13,336 nucleotides of DNA from Flavobacteriales bacterium. Its GTDB lineage: Bacteria; Bacteroidota; Bacteroidia; UBA10329. The stretch lies in NCBI GenBank assembly GCA_020635535.1, contig JACJZP010000028.1, positions 1 through 13,336 on the forward strand, given 5' to 3'. Numbering within the stretch: position 1 is the stretch's first letter; each line of letters begins with the position of its first letter. Shown piece by piece: positions 11,591 through 13,336 of the stretch. The notes below the pieces were generated by a model that saw nothing but the letters and a program-made list of their open reading frames with translations, did no database searches and was not told where the DNA came from. The translations under genes and the position numbers were made by a program.

Positions 11591-13096
11591 TCACCACACA
11601 AAAACATCCTCAACCTTTTCGGGCCGGTCCTCAATTCGCCAATTGAATCCTTCCAATTTCATGTCGGCAATATTGATTTTATCAATTGGGTAGAGCGTGG
11701 CATCGGGTTGATTCAGGAAAGTGATGTCTCGAACCTTGTTCTCCTTAATGTAAATCATCAAGTTACTGGCTTTGGCCTTGTTCACGTTTTCGGGTTTCTG
11801 ACCTTCCTCTGAACCGAAATAGATGGTTTCGCCATTGGCTTCCACATAAACGCGGTGCAGTTTCTGCTCCTTGAAATACCCCGTCATGTAGCGGCCCTTT
11901 ATCTGGTTGTACATGGCGCTATCTTCTTCAGATATGATCATCGAATTCTCTTTCATATAGAGCCTATCGATTTTTCCGAAGCGGTTCTGAATCCACATGC
12001 TGTCTGCGGTCAGTTGGTTTTCATCCGACCAAAGGATCGGGTCGCGGAACAGTCGAATGGTACTATCGGCATAAGAGTAAACCAGCGAATCGCATTTGCC
12101 ACGCATGTCGGGTTTAAAGAATTTGGCATGATGGAAAGCAAAGAGAATTCTGCGGTCAATTACCGTATCTACAATACTCAAAAGCGTGTCAGCATGCAGA
12201 AACAGCGAATCAGCCCCCATGTCTTGTATCATCAACGCGCTGTCGGTCAGCAATACCATGTCACCAACCTCGTAGTACTTTGCTCGTTCACCAACAAGAG
12301 TTATCTCCTGTGCTGTGTCGGCTACCACCACATTTCCTATAGCCAAACCGTAGCCGTATTTCTTGTTGTAATAGAGGCTGTCTCCGGTAATCGATTGATC
12401 TGAACTGAGAACCGTAGCCTGATTGCTGAACTGAGAAATGTCCAACTCAGTGTCGTACCAACCGAAGTTGCAAAGCACTGTATTCTCATCGCTAACGATT
12501 TTGGTTGGTCCGAGAAAAAAGGCCACTTCGGTTTTAGTGTTATAACGAAGGGTGTCGGATTCCAGGTCGTACTGATCGTTTACCAGCTTAACGCTATCCT
12601 TAAAGAACAATTCCTCAAATTGGCTGTAGTAATAGCCGATCTTGCTTGTAAGGGTGTTCTCCTTGTCCACGATCTTGCCGCCTGTGTTGTACCAAGCCTG
12701 TTCAGATTTCATGTTGTAATCAAGCTTCTGGCTGGTCAAGGTCATTTCGTTGTCCTTGAGAATTACATTCCGTTTGGCTTTGGCGAATTCCGTATTTCCG
12801 TTGTAGTTCAGCTCATCGCACCACATTTTGATGCTATCGCCCTTGTTAATGAACACCTCTGAGAAGGCATCCATGCTGTTGTTCTCGTACAGATAGGCAC
12901 TGTCGCAGAACATCAGTGCACCTTCATGTTCAAAGATCACATTGCCGATCAGCCGTCTGGCCTTGTGGCCGAGCGATTCATCATACTCCAATACTTCTGC
13001 ATTGCGCAGCTCTATCTTCTTCGCCTTTTTTTCTTGGCCAATGGCCGAAAGAAAAGTGAAGGTGCAAACCAGAAACAGGAGAATTCTGTGCGGCAT
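11591..13096 (-). CDS. OstA-like (LptA-related) periplasmic protein
   Basis: A 501-residue exported protein related to the LptA/OstA beta-jellyroll family that bridges LPS across the periplasm. Residues 1 to about 20 form a signal peptide (ILLFLVCTFTFLSAIGQ). The N-terminal part holds the OstA-like repeat signature: IELRNAEVLEYDES, ARRLIGNVIFEHEGALMFCD, then repeated short strands with DS/LxYN spacing (CDELNYNGNTEFAKA, SQKLDYNMKSEQAW, SDTLRYNTKTEVAF). These repeats continue through most of the protein, so it is longer than the roughly 185-residue E. coli LptA, as is usual in Bacteroidota. ATG 13096 is the start. An unidentified gene ends 12 bases upstream on the same strand, so the two are probably co-transcribed. 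Its role as partner of LptD, encoded 6 kb away, is inferred from family and context. Confidence 0.87.
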   Translation of the reverse strand: MPHRILLFLVCTFTFLSAIGQEKKAKKIELRNAEVLEYDESLGHKARRLIGNVIFEHEGALMFCDSAYLYENNSMDAFSEVFINKGDSIKMWCDELNYNGNTEFAKAKRNVILKDNEMTLTSQKLDYNMKSEQAWYNTGGKIVDKENTLTSKIGYYYSQFEELFFKDSVKLVNDQYDLESDTLRYNTKTEVAFFLGPTKIVSDENTVLCNFGWYDTELDISQFSNQATVLSSDQSITGDSLYYNKKYGYGLAIGNVVVADTAQEITLVGERAKYYEVGDMVLLTDSALMIQDMGADSLFLHADTLLSIVDTVIDRRILFAFHHAKFFKPDMRGKCDSLVYSYADSTIRLFRDPILWSDENQLTADSMWIQNRFGKIDRLYMKENSMIISEEDSAMYNQIKGRYMTGYFKEQKLHRVYVEANGETIYFGSEEGQKPENVNKAKASNLMIYIKENKVRDITFLNQPDATLYPIDKINIADMKLEGFNWRIEDRPEKVEDVFVW

Positions 13097-13108
13097 ATTG
13101 CACCAAAG

Positions 13109-13336
13109 TTAATCGGTCAGATTTCGCTCAACCGCGTTCTTCCAAGAAAGATACATGGCATTGAAATGCTGGAGGCATTCCTTCAGAAACTGAGAGTCCG
13201 CGATTTTATGGAGGTTCTCCAATCCACCAGCCTGATCCACCGTTATCTTGTACGATTGCTCCATTGGGCCAGCCTCAAGTTTCAGCGTATACTTTTCGTT
13301 GTACTCGAAAATGGTAATGGTAATACTCGGATGCGG
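13109..13336 (-). CDS. Unidentified small protein, C-terminal part (start outside window)
   Basis: The minus-strand frame is open from the right edge to TAA at 13109-13111, giving the last 75 residues. It begins PHPSITITIFEYNEKYTLKLEAGP, where the segment SITITIFEYNEKYTLKL looks like two beta strands. Then comes a turn with SYKITVDQAGGLENLHKIAD, and a helical end (FLKECLQHFNAMYLSWKNAV). There is no membrane segment or signal in the visible part. I do not recognise the family with certainty; it resembles short conserved hypothetical proteins of Bacteroidota. It ends 12 bases before the ostA-like start, so the two probably form an operon. Confidence 0.65.
   Translation of the reverse strand, partial: PHPSITITIFEYNEKYTLKLEAGPMEQSYKITVDQAGGLENLHKIADSQFLKECLQHFNAMYLSWKNAVERNLTD

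Noticed and set aside
11855..12403. 182-residue plus-strand frame opposite the ostA-like gene
   Set aside because: No family features, and the opposite strand encodes a coherent OstA-like repeat protein with a signal peptide.

Overview
The window looks like chromosome from a Bacteroidota bacterium, most likely a member of the Flavobacteriales. The evidence is protein-family content: a Bacteroidota-type LptD, an OstA-like protein, an amidase with a SPOR-like tail, the paired membrane and soluble Fe-S proteins, and the small family usually mislabelled 'ABC transporter ATPase'. Base composition is moderate and nothing looks recently transferred. The taxon is inferred from these families, not from a marker gene.

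Layout, left to right. (1) 1-804, +: 3' part of a CCA tRNA nucleotidyltransferase, cut by the left edge. (2) 902-1576, +: a pRiA4b ORF-3-like protein with a very acidic tail. (3) 1581-1701: octad then heptad tandem repeats that run into the 5' end of miaA (1669-2574, +). (4) 2575-2819: convergent gap filled largely by an imperfect 42-bp tandem repeat. (5) 2820-5468, -: lptD. (6) an 82-bp divergent promoter region. (7) 5551-11590, +: probable operon of amidase, MlaD-like MCE protein, membrane Fe-S oxidoreductase, CCG-domain Fe-S protein and a small uncharacterised protein. (8) 11591-13096, -: ostA-like gene, preceded 12 bases upstream on the same strand by the 3' end of an unidentified gene that runs off the right edge.

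The central part is an outer-envelope biogenesis neighbourhood: LptD and the OstA-like protein (LPS transport), MlaD (phospholipid trafficking) and the amidase (peptidoglycan cleavage). A two-protein Fe-S redox module of unknown substrate sits in the same transcription unit. The left part holds two tRNA-maturation genes (CCA addition and tRNA A37 prenylation).

The most unusual signal is in the spacers rather than the genes. At least four intergenic junctions carry short tandem repeats of period 7 or 8 with different but related sequences, lying against or across stop or start codons. A further convergent junction has a 42-bp repeat (6 x 7). At miaA the heptads form the first codons of the gene, so a change in copy number would shift its frame. 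I saw no rRNA, tRNA, CRISPR, insertion sequence or prophage gene, and no clear new defence or biosynthetic system.
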